Notes: a model not told the origin generated them from the sequence alone. Positions 49,555 through 58,451 are shown, counted from the first letter of the stretch. The stretch: DNA of 64,000 bases from Shimia_B sp038528385 (GCA_038528385.1 JBCBET010000002.1:124001-188000); one strand, 5' to 3'. A program made the numbers and translations.

Positions 49555-49850
49555 TGCAGGCGCTCCTCGAGTATTTCCGCATCGACACGGCGCGCGAGCT
49601 CTGGTGGCTGATCTTCGGGCTCGCCGCGCAGAGCATGTTCTTCATGCGCTTCCTCGTGCAGTGGGTGAGCTCGGAGCGGGCGCGGGCCTCGGTGATGCCG
49701 CGGGCCTTTTGGTGGTTTTCGCTTCTGGGGGGCGTGATGCTCCTCGTCTACGGCTTCGCCCAGCGGGAGCCGATCATCATCATCGGTCAGGCGGTGGGGA
49801 TCGTCATCTACCTCCGCAATCTCTGGTTCATCTATGTCGTCCGGCTCTGA
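49554..49850 (+). CDS. LpxB N-terminal-domain-like small membrane protein
   Basis: The 98-residue protein contains three hydrophobic segments and matches the lipid-A-disaccharide synthase N-terminal domain (LAB_N). FFMRFLVQWVSSERARASVMP and FWWFSLLGGVMLLVYGFAQRE are conserved blocks. This domain is found alone next to GT2/GT39 genes. Its function is unclear, perhaps as a membrane partner for the glycosyltransferases. Its start overlaps the GT2 stop by 1 nt and its end overlaps the next gene by 17 nt. Confidence 0.88.
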   Translation: MQALLEYFRIDTARELWWLIFGLAAQSMFFMRFLVQWVSSERARASVMPRAFWWFSLLGGVMLLVYGFAQREPIIIIGQAVGIVIYLRNLWFIYVVRL

Positions 49851-51246
49851 GGCTCTCCGCGCCTCCGTGATCTTCATCGCGGTGGTGACGGTCTGGCGTG
49901 TGGGGACGCTCTGGTTCAACGCCACGGATCTCTTCGCCGACGAGGCGCAGTACTGGGCCTGGGGCAAGCATCTGGATTTCGGGTATTTCTCCAAGCCGCC
50001 CCTGATTGGCTGGCTCATCGGGGGCGTGACCGCGCTCACCGGGTCGGACACGGCCTTCGTCGTGCGGCTGCCTGCGTCGCTCCTCCACGGGCTCACGGCG
50101 CTGCTCGTGATCTGGGCCGCGCGGGCTTTCGTGGATGCCTGGGTCGCGGCCTGGGCAGGGGCGCTCTACGCCTCCATGCCGCTCATCGCGGTGGGGTCGG
50201 TGCTGATGTCCACGGACACCGTCATGCTGCCCTTCTTCGCCGTGGCGCTCGGGCTCTACGGGCGGCTGATCGAGGCGCCGTCGCTCGCGCGCGCGGCAGC
50301 GCTGGGCGTGGCCGTGGGGGCGGGGCTCTTGGCCAAATACGCGATGGTCTACTTCGTGCTGGGCGCGGTGCTCGTGTGGGTCTTTCAGCCCGCGCAGCGG
50401 ATCCGGCTGCGCGATGCGGGGCTGGCAGTGCTCGCGGCCCTCGCCGTCTTCGCCCCCAACATCTGGTGGAACATCGAAAACGACGGGCAGACCGTGCGCC
50501 ACCTCGTGGAGGACAACGCCGACGTGGGCGGCATCGACCCCTCGCTCTCGGAGGGTGCGGTGTTCCTGGCCGAACAGGCGGGCATCTTCGGGCCGATCCT
50601 CTTTGTGGCGCTCCTTCTCGCCGTGCTCCGCAGGCCCAGGGGCGCCGAGCTGTCGCTCCTCCTCTTCTCGCTGCCCACCATCGCCGTCGTGACGGTGCAG
50701 GCCGTGCTTAGCGGTGCGCTCGCGAACTGGGCCGCCGCAGCCTATATCGCGGCCCCCATCCTGGCGGCGAGCGTCCTGCAGATGCGGCGCGGGCTCCTGG
50801 TGGCCTCGGCGGTCTACGGGATGGCCTTCGCCGCCGCGATCCCGCTCGTCTTCATCGCCCCGGAGGCGGTGCGCCCGGGGGGCGGGGCGCCGCTGGCGAA
50901 CCGGTATCTGGGCCTCCACGCCGTGAGCGACATGGCCGCCGAGACGGCGCGCGAAGCCGGCCTCTCCACCATCACCGCCGCCGAGCGGGGCCTCCTGGCA
51001 GACCTCACCTACACGCTCCATGGAGAGGGCTTCGATATCCGCGCCTGGGGCGACCCAAGCGATGCGCCAAGGAGCTGGTATCACGCGGAATTTCCCATCG
51101 AGCGCCCCACGGCGGAGGCGGTGGCCTATCTGGGCGAGACCCCCCCGGACTGTGCGCGCGCGAAGCCGCTCAGCGCCGTCGATCCGGGCGTCGGACACTG
51201 GGCGGGGCGGGGGCTCCGACTCTGGCGGGTGGCGCCGGGCTGCTAG
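49834..51246 (+). CDS. Glycosyltransferase family 39 (ArnT-like)
   Basis: The 470-residue protein has around a dozen hydrophobic helices and the GT39 signature ATDLFADEAQYWAWGKHLDF (Asp-Glu pair) with GYFSKPPLIGWL near the N-terminus. Members move a sugar from a polyprenyl-phosphate carrier to lipid A or a protein on the periplasmic side. With the GT2 and LAB_N genes upstream, it probably adds a sugar to a surface lipid. The ATG at 49834 lies inside the upstream gene. Confidence 0.87.
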   Translation: MSSGSEALRASVIFIAVVTVWRVGTLWFNATDLFADEAQYWAWGKHLDFGYFSKPPLIGWLIGGVTALTGSDTAFVVRLPASLLHGLTALLVIWAARAFVDAWVAAWAGALYASMPLIAVGSVLMSTDTVMLPFFAVALGLYGRLIEAPSLARAAALGVAVGAGLLAKYAMVYFVLGAVLVWVFQPAQRIRLRDAGLAVLAALAVFAPNIWWNIENDGQTVRHLVEDNADVGGIDPSLSEGAVFLAEQAGIFGPILFVALLLAVLRRPRGAELSLLLFSLPTIAVVTVQAVLSGALANWAAAAYIAAPILAASVLQMRRGLLVASAVYGMAFAAAIPLVFIAPEAVRPGGGAPLANRYLGLHAVSDMAAETAREAGLSTITAAERGLLADLTYTLHGEGFDIRAWGDPSDAPRSWYHAEFPIERPTAEAVAYLGETPPDCARAKPLSAVDPGVGHWAGRGLRLWRVAPGC

Positions 51247-51254
51247 GGGCCCGT

Positions 51255-51279
51255 GGAACTTCGCGCCGGGCAGGCCGTT
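51255..51279 (+). promoter_or_regulatory. EcfG-type general-stress promoter before csbD
   Basis: GGAAC (51255-51259) and CGTT (51276-51279), 16 bp apart, match the alphaproteobacterial EcfG (sigma-EcfG) consensus GGAAC-N16/17-CGTT exactly. The csbD start is at 51314, leaving a leader of about 25-30 nt. A general-stress sigma gene is not in the window, and the factor is patchy in Rhodobacterales as I recall. Confidence 0.6.
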
Positions 51280-51313
51280 GTTTTAGTGCAACAGCCATGA
51301 ATGGAGCGACGAC

Positions 51314-51511
51314 ATGACCGCCGACGCACTCAAAGGCAAGTGGAAGGAAATGAAGGGCAAACTGCGCACCGAATTCGGTGAGCTCACCGATGACGAGCTC
51401 GAGGCCGTCAAGGGTGACCGCGAGCAGCTCGAGGGCCTGATCCAAAAACGCTACGGCAAGGCCAAGGCCGAGATCAGCCGCATGATCGACGAGATCGAGA
51501 AGGCCGTTTAA
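51314..51511 (+). CDS. CsbD family stress-response protein
   Basis: The 65-residue acidic, lysine-rich protein matches CsbD: ALKGKWKEMKGKLRTEFGEL then YGKAKAEISRMIDEIEKAV. CsbD proteins accumulate in stress and stationary phase; the molecular role is unknown. GGAG lies 7 nt before the ATG. The EcfG-type promoter just upstream and the DUF1328 gene 27 nt downstream form a stress module. Confidence 0.9.
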   Translation: MTADALKGKWKEMKGKLRTEFGELTDDELEAVKGDREQLEGLIQKRYGKAKAEISRMIDEIEKAV

Positions 51512-51538
51512 CGTTCGTAACCGATAAAGGAGGCAACC

Positions 51539-51700
51539 ATGTTGGGTTGGTCCGCAACTTTCTTTGTCATCGCGATCGTGGCCGGCGTGTTCGGCTTCGC
51601 GGGGGTGGCCACCGCCAGTTCCGGCATCGCACAAATCCTCTTTGTGGTGTTTTTGGCCCTGGCCGCCGTCAGCCTCGCCCGCAGTGTCTTTGACCGCTGA
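51539..51700 (+). CDS. DUF1328 (YtjA-like) small membrane protein
   Basis: The 53-residue protein consists of two hydrophobic segments (MLGWSATFFVIAIVAGVFGF and GIAQILFVVFLALAAVSLAR), the DUF1328 pattern. It is too short to be listed by ordinary gene-length cut-offs. AAAGGAGG stands 5 nt before the ATG. It is cotranscribed with csbD. A small hairpin (CGCTGA-cga-TCAGCG, 51695-51709) overlaps its stop at the junction with convergent panB. Confidence 0.9.
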   Translation: MLGWSATFFVIAIVAGVFGFAGVATASSGIAQILFVVFLALAAVSLARSVFDR

Positions 51701-51703
51701 CGA

Positions 51704-52513
51704 TCAGCGATACACCTGCGCCTCGCCGGGAAACTGGCGGGCGCGCACCTCATCTGCGTAGGCCTTGACCGAAGCTTCGATCTGCGCGCCCAGGTCCCCG
51801 TAAACCTTGACGAATTTCGGCGCGCGCGGGCTCAGGCCCAACATATCCTCCAGCACCAGAATTTGACCGTCGCACTCCGCCGAGGCCCCGATGCCGATGG
51901 TGGGGATGGCGATCTGATGGGTGATCTTGGCCGCGAGCGGCTCCACCATCCCCTCGAGCACGAGGGCGAAGGCACCGGCCTCCGCCACCGCCTGCGCGTC
52001 GGCCTCGTGGGCCGCCCAGCTTTCTTCCTCGCGGCCTTGGGTCTTGAAGCCGCCCATGACGTGAGAGCTCTGCGGCGTGAGGCCGATATGGCCCATCACG
52101 GGGATGCCGCGCTCCACGAGGAACGTGATCGTCTCCGCCATGCGCGCGCCGCCCTCGAGCTTCACCGCGCCACAGCCCGTTTCCTTGAGGATATGCGCGG
52201 CGTTGCGGAAGGCGACCTCGGGGCTTTCCTCATAGGTGCCGAAGGGCATGTCGACGACGATGAGCGCCCGGCGCGTGCCGCGCACCACCGCCTTGCCATG
52301 CATGATCATGAGATCGATGGGCACGCCCACGGTCGTCTCCATCCCGTGCATGACCATGCCGAGGCTGTCGCCCACGAGAATAAAATCGGCATGGCCGTCC
52401 ACGATGGCAGCGGTATGCGCGTGGTAGGAGGTGAGCGACACGATGGGATCGCCGCCCTTCATGGCGGTGATCTGCGGGCAGGTCTTGCGGCGCACTTGGG
52501 TCTGGGTGCTCAT
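51704..52513 (-). CDS. panB: Ketopantoate hydroxymethyltransferase
   Basis: The 269-residue TIM-barrel enzyme converts ketoisovalerate to ketopantoate with methylene-tetrahydrofolate. It carries MKGGDPIVSLTSYHAHTA near residue 19, DFILVGDSLGMVMHGM, the metal-binding DMPFGTYEESPE and GHIGLTPQSSHVMGGFK. It overlaps panC by 4 nt (ATGA). It feeds panC and then coaBC. Confidence 0.95.
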   Translation of the reverse strand: MSTQTQVRRKTCPQITAMKGGDPIVSLTSYHAHTAAIVDGHADFILVGDSLGMVMHGMETTVGVPIDLMIMHGKAVVRGTRRALIVVDMPFGTYEESPEVAFRNAAHILKETGCGAVKLEGGARMAETITFLVERGIPVMGHIGLTPQSSHVMGGFKTQGREEESWAAHEADAQAVAEAGAFALVLEGMVEPLAAKITHQIAIPTIGIGASAECDGQILVLEDMLGLSPRAPKFVKVYGDLGAQIEASVKAYADEVRARQFPGEAQVYR

Positions 52514-53391
52514 AACGCGTCCTTATCGGGGCCTATTACCCGGTTATCTATTAACAGGATTTCACCGAAACGCACGGAGAGCAGGATCACCGCGGGCCGC
52601 GTGAGACGCCCGTAGAACGGTGCGAGCGTGGCGGCGTCGCGGATGTCGATGGCGCGGATATCGGCGCGCGGCTCGCGGGCGATGTGCTCGCGCACGAGGG
52701 CGCGGAATTCCTCGGCGGTGAGCGGATCGGTTTCGTGTTTCTCCGCGAGATCGAGCGCTTGGCTCAGGACGACGCTGGCGGCGCGATCCTGTGGCGTCAG
52801 CCGCACGTTACGCGAGGACATGGCGAGGCCGTCCTCCTCGCGCACCGTTGGCAGGCCCAGAACGCGGATGGGCATGGCCATGTCGCGCACCATTTGTCGA
52901 ACGATCGCAAGCTGTTGGTAGTCCTTTTGGCCGAACACGGTGACGTCGGGTTCCAGGATGTGAAAGAGCTTGGAGACCACGGTCGTCACGCCCTGGAAAT
53001 GGCCGGGGCGGACCTTGCCTTGCAGGATGTCGGAGAGGCCCGGGACCACGACCACCGTATCCGCGCCCTCGGGATACATCACCTCGGGCGTGGGCAGGAA
53101 GGCGGCGCTCACGCCCGCCTGTTTCAGTTTCGCCAAATCACCTTCGATATCAGTGGGATAGGCGTCGAGGTCCCGCCTCTCTCCGAACTGCGTGGGGTTG
53201 ACGAAGATCGACACGCACACGGCGTCGGCATGGCGCAGACACTCCGCGATGAGCGCCAGGTGACCGGCGTGGAGAAACCCCATCGTGAGCACGCAGCCCA
53301 CGCTGTGACCGCGCGCTTTCAGCGCCCGGACATGGCCGCGCATGGCGCAGGTGTCGCGCAGGATCTCCATGGCGCGGGTTGTGCGCGGCAT
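52510..53391 (-). CDS. panC: Pantothenate synthetase
   Basis: The 293-residue protein joins pantoate and beta-alanine using ATP. It shows VLTMGFLHAGHLALI (HxGH), VFVNPTQFGERRDLDAYPT, TVFGQKDYQQLAIVRQMVRD and MSSRNVRL. AGGA lies 5 nt before the ATG at 53391; a second in-frame ATG at 53370 has no ribosome site. The GTACA repeats about 90 bp upstream may regulate it. Confidence 0.95.
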   Translation of the reverse strand: MPRTTRAMEILRDTCAMRGHVRALKARGHSVGCVLTMGFLHAGHLALIAECLRHADAVCVSIFVNPTQFGERRDLDAYPTDIEGDLAKLKQAGVSAAFLPTPEVMYPEGADTVVVVPGLSDILQGKVRPGHFQGVTTVVSKLFHILEPDVTVFGQKDYQQLAIVRQMVRDMAMPIRVLGLPTVREEDGLAMSSRNVRLTPQDRAASVVLSQALDLAEKHETDPLTAEEFRALVREHIAREPRADIRAIDIRDAATLAPFYGRLTRPAVILLSVRFGEILLIDNRVIGPDKDAL

Positions 53392-53480
53392 GACATCCTA
53401 AAGCAACCGCTGACGCGGCGCGCGGGCCGGTAACCTCTTTGGGGCAGGGCGGAGGCGGCGCGGGAGGCAGGCGTCACAAA

Positions 53481-53514
53481 CCGTACACATCCCGTACACA
53501 GCGCGTATGTACCG
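53481..53514. repeat. CCGTACACA repeats upstream of panCB
   Basis: CCGTACACA occurs at 53481-53489 and 53492-53500, an 11-bp (one helical turn) step. An inverted, imperfect third copy reads CGGTACATA on the minus strand at 53506-53514. The array lies 90-123 bp before panC. It looks like an operator for an unknown regulator. Confidence 0.5.
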
Positions 53515-53563
53515 CGTGCTGCTCGCGAGGCCGGCTCAAATGGTTAATTTCTGCGCGGTTGCG

Positions 53564-53761
53564 CTACTCGCTGACCGTGGCAGGCGCCTCGGCTGGCGTC
53601 TCGCCTGCTGTTTCGCCAGGGATTTCGCCCGTGAAGGGATTGCCGCCGAGGGCGAAGGCCACTCCGATGAAGGCGATGACGCCCACCACCTTGAGCAGGA
53701 GGAAGAGCGTCGCGCCGCGCGCTTCGCGCTTTCGTTGGATGACGGTGGATGTACGGGACAA
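53564..53761 (-). CDS. Small single-pass membrane protein, unknown function
   Basis: The 65-residue protein starts with TTG at 53761, 5 nt after GAGGAGGA. It has a basic N-terminus (RTSTVIQRKREARG) followed by a membrane helix (LFLLLKVVGVIAFIGVAFAL) and a Pro/Glu/Thr-rich tail (TGEIPGETAGETPAEAPATV). A longer in-frame ATG at 53797 lacks a ribosome site. No family is recognised; charge distribution suggests an N-in orientation with a periplasmic tail. Confidence 0.6.
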   Translation of the reverse strand: MSRTSTVIQRKREARGATLFLLLKVVGVIAFIGVAFALGGNPFTGEIPGETAGETPAEAPATVSE

Positions 53762-53939
53762 GGGGATCCTCCTCGGCTGGGGGCGATGGGCCTTCAAGGG
53801 AGGCTCGCATCAATCAGGGCATCGGGCAAGGGCGCCGGCGGCGCGGCGTCGCATTCGGGGCGTCAAGCGTCGGCTGGCCTTGGCGTCTGCGGCCCCGAAA
53901 GGGCATCATTCGCGGCGAGAGAGAGAGGGAGTCGCGCCC

Positions 53940-56465
53940 ATGAAAACGCATGTCAAAGCATTGGTCATCGGCGGCGGGGCCGTGGGGACCTCCATCGCCT
54001 ACCACCTGGGCCGCGCGGGCTGGGACACGATGCAGGTGGAACGCGACGCGCTCACCGCGGGCTCCACCTGGCACGCGGCGGGGCTTCTGCCCTATTTCAA
54101 CATGTCCTACGCCACGACCCACATCCACGACTACTCCATCAAGTTCTACAAGACGCTGAAGGAGGAGACGGGCCAGGACCCGGGCTTTTACGTGGTGGGC
54201 AATCTGCGCATGGCGCAGAGCCAGGCGCGGATGGACGAGTACATGCTTTATGCGTCCACGGCGGAGACCTGCGGCGTGCCTTACGAATGGCTGAGCCCGG
54301 CGCAGATCAAGGAACGCTATCCGCTGGTGCGCACCGACGACCTCGTGGGCGCGATCTACCACCCCACTGATGGCTACATCAATCCCGCCGACGTGACGAA
54401 CGCCATGGCCGCGGGCGCGCGGCAGCACGGCGTCTCGATCGAGCAGCGCTGGCAGGCGGATGCGTTCCACTGGACGGGGTCGGAATGGCGCGTGACGCTG
54501 ACGAAGATGGTGGAGCGGGGCGGCAACCTCGTCGCCTCCGAGGAGCAAGTGGTGGTGACGGCGGAGCATGTCGTCACGGCCTCGGGCAACCACGCGCCGC
54601 GCACCGCCCGCCTCCTCGGGCTCAAGACCCCCGCCATTGTCGTCGAGCATCAATACATCGTAACCGAACCCGATCCCGCCCTCGTGGAGTGGCGCAAGAC
54701 GAACCCCCAGCACCCCGTCCTGCGCGACGCCGATGCGAAGTGGTATGTCCGCGAGGAGCGCGGCGGCTGGATCTTGGGTCCTTATGAGGAGGGCGCCCCC
54801 GCGCGGTTCGAATACGGCGTGCCCGAAAGCTTCCGCGCCGACCTCTACCCCCTCGATCTCGAGCGGATCGAGGAGGAATACATGTCCATGATCCACCGCA
54901 TCCCGAGCTCGGAGGAGGTGGGGCTCAAGGACGACTATAACGGCCCGATCTGCTACACGCCGGATGGCAATCCGCTCATCGGCCCCGCGCCGGGGCTGCG
55001 CAACATGTGGCTCGCCGAGGGCTTCTCCTTCGGGATCACGGCGGCGGGGGGCGCGGGCCACTACCTCGCGCAGATGATGGTGGAGGGCGAGGCGGAGATC
55101 GACATGGCCTCCCTCGATCCCAAGCGCTACGGCCAGGACTGGATGACGACGGAGTATGCGGCGCGCAAGAACGAGGAATGCTATTCCCACGTCTACGTCC
55201 TCCATCACCCCGACGAGGAGCGGGAGGCCTGCCGCCCGCTGCGCACCAACCCGGCCTACGACCGGCAGAAGGCGCTCGGTGCGCAGTTCGGCTGCGTGAA
55301 CGGGTGGGAGCGGCCGAATTACTACGGGCCTCAGGACGCGCCCTCGGACTTCGACCGCGACGCGCGCAGCTTCCGGCGCGGCGGCTGGTGGGACTATGCC
55401 CGGGCCGAGGCGGAGGCGGTCCGCTCCGCCGCGGGGCTCATCGATGCCTCCGCCTTCGCCAAGCACTCGGTCAAGGGCCGCGATGCCACCGAGTTTCTCG
55501 ACTGGTTCACGACGAACAAGCTGCCCAAGGTTGGGCGGATCAACCTGACCTACGCGCTCACCGGCGCGGGCACCACGCGCACGGAATACACCGTCGTGCG
55601 GCTGGGGGAGGACGACTATTACCTCGTGAGCGCCGGGGGCTGGGCGGCCTACGACCAGGACTACCTGATCAAGGCGGCGGAGGATTTCTGCGCGGGCGGC
55701 AAGTCGGTCCTGATCTCCGACGTGACGACGAAATACGGCGTCTTCGCCATCGCCGGACCGCGCTCCCGCGACGTGCTCCAAAAGCTCATCCGCGACCCGG
55801 AGCCGGGAACGGCGCTATCGAACAAGCGTTTCCCGTGGCTCTCGGCGCGGAACATCGAGCTCAAGATGTGCCCGGTGACGGCGGTGCGCGTGGCCTATAC
55901 GGGAGAGCTCGGCTGGGAACTGCATCATCCGATGGAGATGCAGAACTACCTCTGGGATCAGCTCCTGGAGGCCGGGGCGGAGTTCGGCCTCAGGCCCGTG
56001 GGCGCCCGCGCCCAGAACTGGCTCCGGCAGGAAAAGAGCTACCGCGCCTTCGGCTCGGAGCTTGGGCGGGACGCGACGCCACTCGAGGCCGGGCTCGACC
56101 GCTTCGTGGACCTCGAGAAGGCGTTCCACGGCAAGGAGGCGATGGTCGCCAAGGGCCTCCGCTCCCTCTGCGTGACGCTCAGGATCGACGGGCCTTCGGA
56201 TGCCGATCCCTGGGGCCGCGAGGTGCTCTATCTCGGTGACGAGCGCGTGGGGCGGCTCACCTCCGGCGGCTGGTCGGTGCATTTCGGCGGCTCCATCGGG
56301 ATGGGCTACGTGCGGCCCGATCTGGCGCGGGCGGGCACGAAGCTGCGCGTGAAGATGTTCGACCGGCTCTGGGACGCCGAGGTCACCGAGGACAGTCCAT
56401 ACGACCCGCAGAACGCCCGGATCCGCGCGGATGCCGAAACGCCCCTGCTCCGCGCCGCAGAGTAG
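53940..56465 (+). CDS. FAD-dependent oxidoreductase with GcvT-like domain (dimethylglycine/sarcosine dehydrogenase family)
   Basis: The 841-residue protein has an N-terminal DAO domain with the FAD loop ALVIGGGAVGTSIAYHLGRA and SGHS-like TAGSTWHAAGLLPY (about 1-400). A linker and a GcvT domain follow (about 445-740; IDASAFAKHSVKGRDATEFL, YTGELGWELHHPMEMQNYLW), then a GcvT C-terminal barrel. These enzymes oxidise N-methyl glycines and pass the methyl group to tetrahydrofolate. Which substrate applies is unknown. The ATG at 53940 is preferred; upstream codons do not look coding. Confidence 0.88.
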   Translation: MKTHVKALVIGGGAVGTSIAYHLGRAGWDTMQVERDALTAGSTWHAAGLLPYFNMSYATTHIHDYSIKFYKTLKEETGQDPGFYVVGNLRMAQSQARMDEYMLYASTAETCGVPYEWLSPAQIKERYPLVRTDDLVGAIYHPTDGYINPADVTNAMAAGARQHGVSIEQRWQADAFHWTGSEWRVTLTKMVERGGNLVASEEQVVVTAEHVVTASGNHAPRTARLLGLKTPAIVVEHQYIVTEPDPALVEWRKTNPQHPVLRDADAKWYVREERGGWILGPYEEGAPARFEYGVPESFRADLYPLDLERIEEEYMSMIHRIPSSEEVGLKDDYNGPICYTPDGNPLIGPAPGLRNMWLAEGFSFGITAAGGAGHYLAQMMVEGEAEIDMASLDPKRYGQDWMTTEYAARKNEECYSHVYVLHHPDEEREACRPLRTNPAYDRQKALGAQFGCVNGWERPNYYGPQDAPSDFDRDARSFRRGGWWDYARAEAEAVRSAAGLIDASAFAKHSVKGRDATEFLDWFTTNKLPKVGRINLTYALTGAGTTRTEYTVVRLGEDDYYLVSAGGWAAYDQDYLIKAAEDFCAGGKSVLISDVTTKYGVFAIAGPRSRDVLQKLIRDPEPGTALSNKRFPWLSARNIELKMCPVTAVRVAYTGELGWELHHPMEMQNYLWDQLLEAGAEFGLRPVGARAQNWLRQEKSYRAFGSELGRDATPLEAGLDRFVDLEKAFHGKEAMVAKGLRSLCVTLRIDGPSDADPWGREVLYLGDERVGRLTSGGWSVHFGGSIGMGYVRPDLARAGTKLRVKMFDRLWDAEVTEDSPYDPQNARIRADAETPLLRAAE

Positions 56466-56831
56466 CGCGGCCACGGGGCGCCCATTGCCCGGCATCGCGC
56501 TTGGAGGTCGGGCGTGAGGGGCGCGTGTTTCCCGCTTGCCCACCGCTCAGGGGGAGATGGGAGGCATGCAAGCCCCGGACCGGCCCTGGACCGGCCCTGG
56601 GGCAGGCCGTTGAGGCAGCAGCCCTGCAAAGCCGAGGATGAGAGAAGGCGCGCTTATCGAGACCGGCCCGCGCCGCGGCCCTGCGTAACGCGAGCGCCCC
56701 GGCCAGGCCGTCGGCGGTCGGGGCAAGGGCAGGGCAGTAGATGGACGAGGGCGCGCAGAGCGCCTTTGCACGGAAAAGCGGCGCCCCCCCCCGGGAGAGC
56801 GCCCCCCTTCCGTCACGCCCCCATGGGGTAT
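56466..56831. other. 366-bp gene-free stretch with a short tandem repeat
   Basis: No coding frame is convincing. It contains GACCGGCCCTG twice in tandem (56578-56599) and a run of eight C residues. It separates two convergent genes. No terminator is obvious. Confidence 0.5.
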
Positions 56832-57311
56832 TCAGCTGCCGTCATCCATGAGCCGCCCGAGGACCTCCGGGTCCCTGAACATCTCCATCATGCCCGATGC
56901 CTCCATGAGCTCCTGCGTGATGGCGATGGACTCGCAGGCCTGAACGGCCTCCATCATCACGTCGCCGACCCGCCCCTCCGGGGCCGCGCTGAGATCGTCG
57001 AAGCTTTCGACGGGTGAGGAGGCCATCCCCTCCACCCATGTCACGAGCTCCTCGGCGCCGGCCTCCCCCGCGTTTTCGCGGATGTAGTCGAAGCCGCAGA
57101 GGATCGCCTCGCGCGCCCGCGGGTCCTCCATGAATTGCGGGATCTTCCCCGCCATTTCCGGCACGCGGGAGACATAGAATGCGTTGAGCCGTTTCTCGAA
57201 CCCCGCCTGTGCCTCCATGTACCGGTCTTCCAGTTGGTCTGCGCTGGCCACGGGCGCGACGGCGGCGAGGATCGGCGCTGCGAGCGCCCGGGCGAAGAAG
57301 GAACGGGTCAT
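56832..57311 (-). CDS. Hypothetical periplasmic protein
   Basis: The 159-residue protein has a probable signal peptide (MTRSFFARALAAPILAAVAP, ending near VASADQ) and a helical acidic body. The body includes EDRYMEAQAGFEKRLNAFY, CGFDYIRENAGEAGAEELV and a Met-rich tail (ELMEASGMMEMFRDPE). I recognise no family. The ATG at 57311 is preferred over 57371 on the signal peptide. It follows the FAD oxidoreductase gene on the same strand across 60 bp. Confidence 0.7.
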   Translation of the reverse strand: MTRSFFARALAAPILAAVAPVASADQLEDRYMEAQAGFEKRLNAFYVSRVPEMAGKIPQFMEDPRAREAILCGFDYIRENAGEAGAEELVTWVEGMASSPVESFDDLSAAPEGRVGDVMMEAVQACESIAITQELMEASGMMEMFRDPEVLGRLMDDGS

Positions 57312-57371
57312 GGAAATCTCCTGTTGGTGCGCGGAGCCTAGGGGAAGCGCCCCGGCGCTCGCAACCCTCAT

Positions 57372-58451
57372 TCAGTGGCGAAACCGCCCCGGGTCGAGCG
57401 CGGCGCGCGTGGCGCGGTCGAGACCGGGCGCGCGCCCGAGGATGAGATCGGCGCCGAAGCGGCTCGCGGCGGGGCAGGTCTGGAAGCCGTAGCCACCCTG
57501 GCCCGCCTGCCAGAAAAAGGCGGGCTCCGCGGCATCGAAGCCGATCACGAGGTTGCGGTCCGGCGCGAAGGTGCGCAGCCCCGCCCAGCGGGCGATGGGG
57601 CGCGTTACTGGCTCCGTCACCGCGGCCTCGTAGCGCGCGAGGCCCATGGCCAGCACCTCGTCCTCGGGCCAGGCATCCATGGGCTCGGACGCGTCCTCCT
57701 CGGCGGGCGAGACGAGGAGCGCGCCGGCGTCGGGCTTCGCGTACCAGCTCTCGCCGGGGCCGAAGAGCATGGGCCAGCCGCTCACGTCATGGCCCCCCGG
57801 CGCGGCGAGGCGCGCCATGGACCGGCGGAGCGGCGTGAAGCCCAGGGGTGCCACGCCCGCCATGGCGGCGATGCGGTCCACCCAGGCGCCCGCCGCGTTG
57901 CAGATCAGCCGCGCCTCGAGATTGCCCTTGACCGTGTGGACGACCCAGCCCGCGCCCGTCCGTTCGATCCCGCTCACCTGCGCGCCGGGGCGGATCTCTC
58001 CGCCATGGGCGCGGATCTCGCGCGCGAAGTGCTGGAGGAGGCGGTCGGTGTCGATGTCCCAGGCCGCGTCGTGATAGCCCGCGCGACGCACGCGGCCGGG
58101 GTCGAGCACGGGCACCTTCTTTTGCGCCTCCGCCGTGCTGATCTCTACCATCTTCATGGTGGCGCAATCGGCCTCGAAGGCCTCCCCGTCGCCGGTATCG
58201 AGGAGCATGAGACCCCGCGGCGTCAGCAGCGCGCCGCCCGCCAGCGTGAAATGCTCCTCCTTCGAGGCTTCGTTCAGCGCCACCGTGGAGGGGAGGCCGT
58301 AGGTTTCCTCGAAGAGCGCCGCCGAGCGCCCGGAGGCGTGGTAGCCCAGCACCGGCTCTGCCTCGAGGAGCGTGACGGCCATGTGCGGCGCGAGCCGCGC
58401 GCCGAGCGAGGTGCCCGCGATCCCGCCGCCGATGATGAGCGCGTCGATCAT
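57372..58451 (-). CDS. FAD-dependent oxidoreductase (DAO family)
   Basis: The 359-residue protein opens IDALIIGGGIAGTSLGARLA (FAD-binding loop) and continues with YHASGRSAALFEETYG. It ends with FFWQAGQGGYGFQTCPAASR, typical of DAO-type amine or hydroxyacid oxidases. The substrate is unknown. No signal peptide is present, so it is cytoplasmic. It sits between the hypothetical gene and the repeat region, downstream of the second BMP importer on the same strand. Confidence 0.85.
   Translation of the reverse strand: MIDALIIGGGIAGTSLGARLAPHMAVTLLEAEPVLGYHASGRSAALFEETYGLPSTVALNEASKEEHFTLAGGALLTPRGLMLLDTGDGEAFEADCATMKMVEISTAEAQKKVPVLDPGRVRRAGYHDAAWDIDTDRLLQHFAREIRAHGGEIRPGAQVSGIERTGAGWVVHTVKGNLEARLICNAAGAWVDRIAAMAGVAPLGFTPLRRSMARLAAPGGHDVSGWPMLFGPGESWYAKPDAGALLVSPAEEDASEPMDAWPEDEVLAMGLARYEAAVTEPVTRPIARWAGLRTFAPDRNLVIGFDAAEPAFFWQAGQGGYGFQTCPAASRFGADLILGRAPGLDRATRAALDPGRFRH

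Noticed and set aside
51695..51709. Six-base hairpin at the DUF1328/panB junction as terminator
   Set aside because: The stem is short and lacks a T tract; mentioned only within the gene entry.
53439..53939. Upstream extension of the GcvT-domain oxidoreductase
   Set aside because: It overlaps the small membrane gene on the other strand and has no family similarity; the FAD domain starts normally at 53940.
53814..55781. 655-codon minus-strand frame opposite the GcvT-domain oxidoreductase
   Set aside because: Antisense shadow; the plus-strand protein has complete FAD and GcvT motifs.
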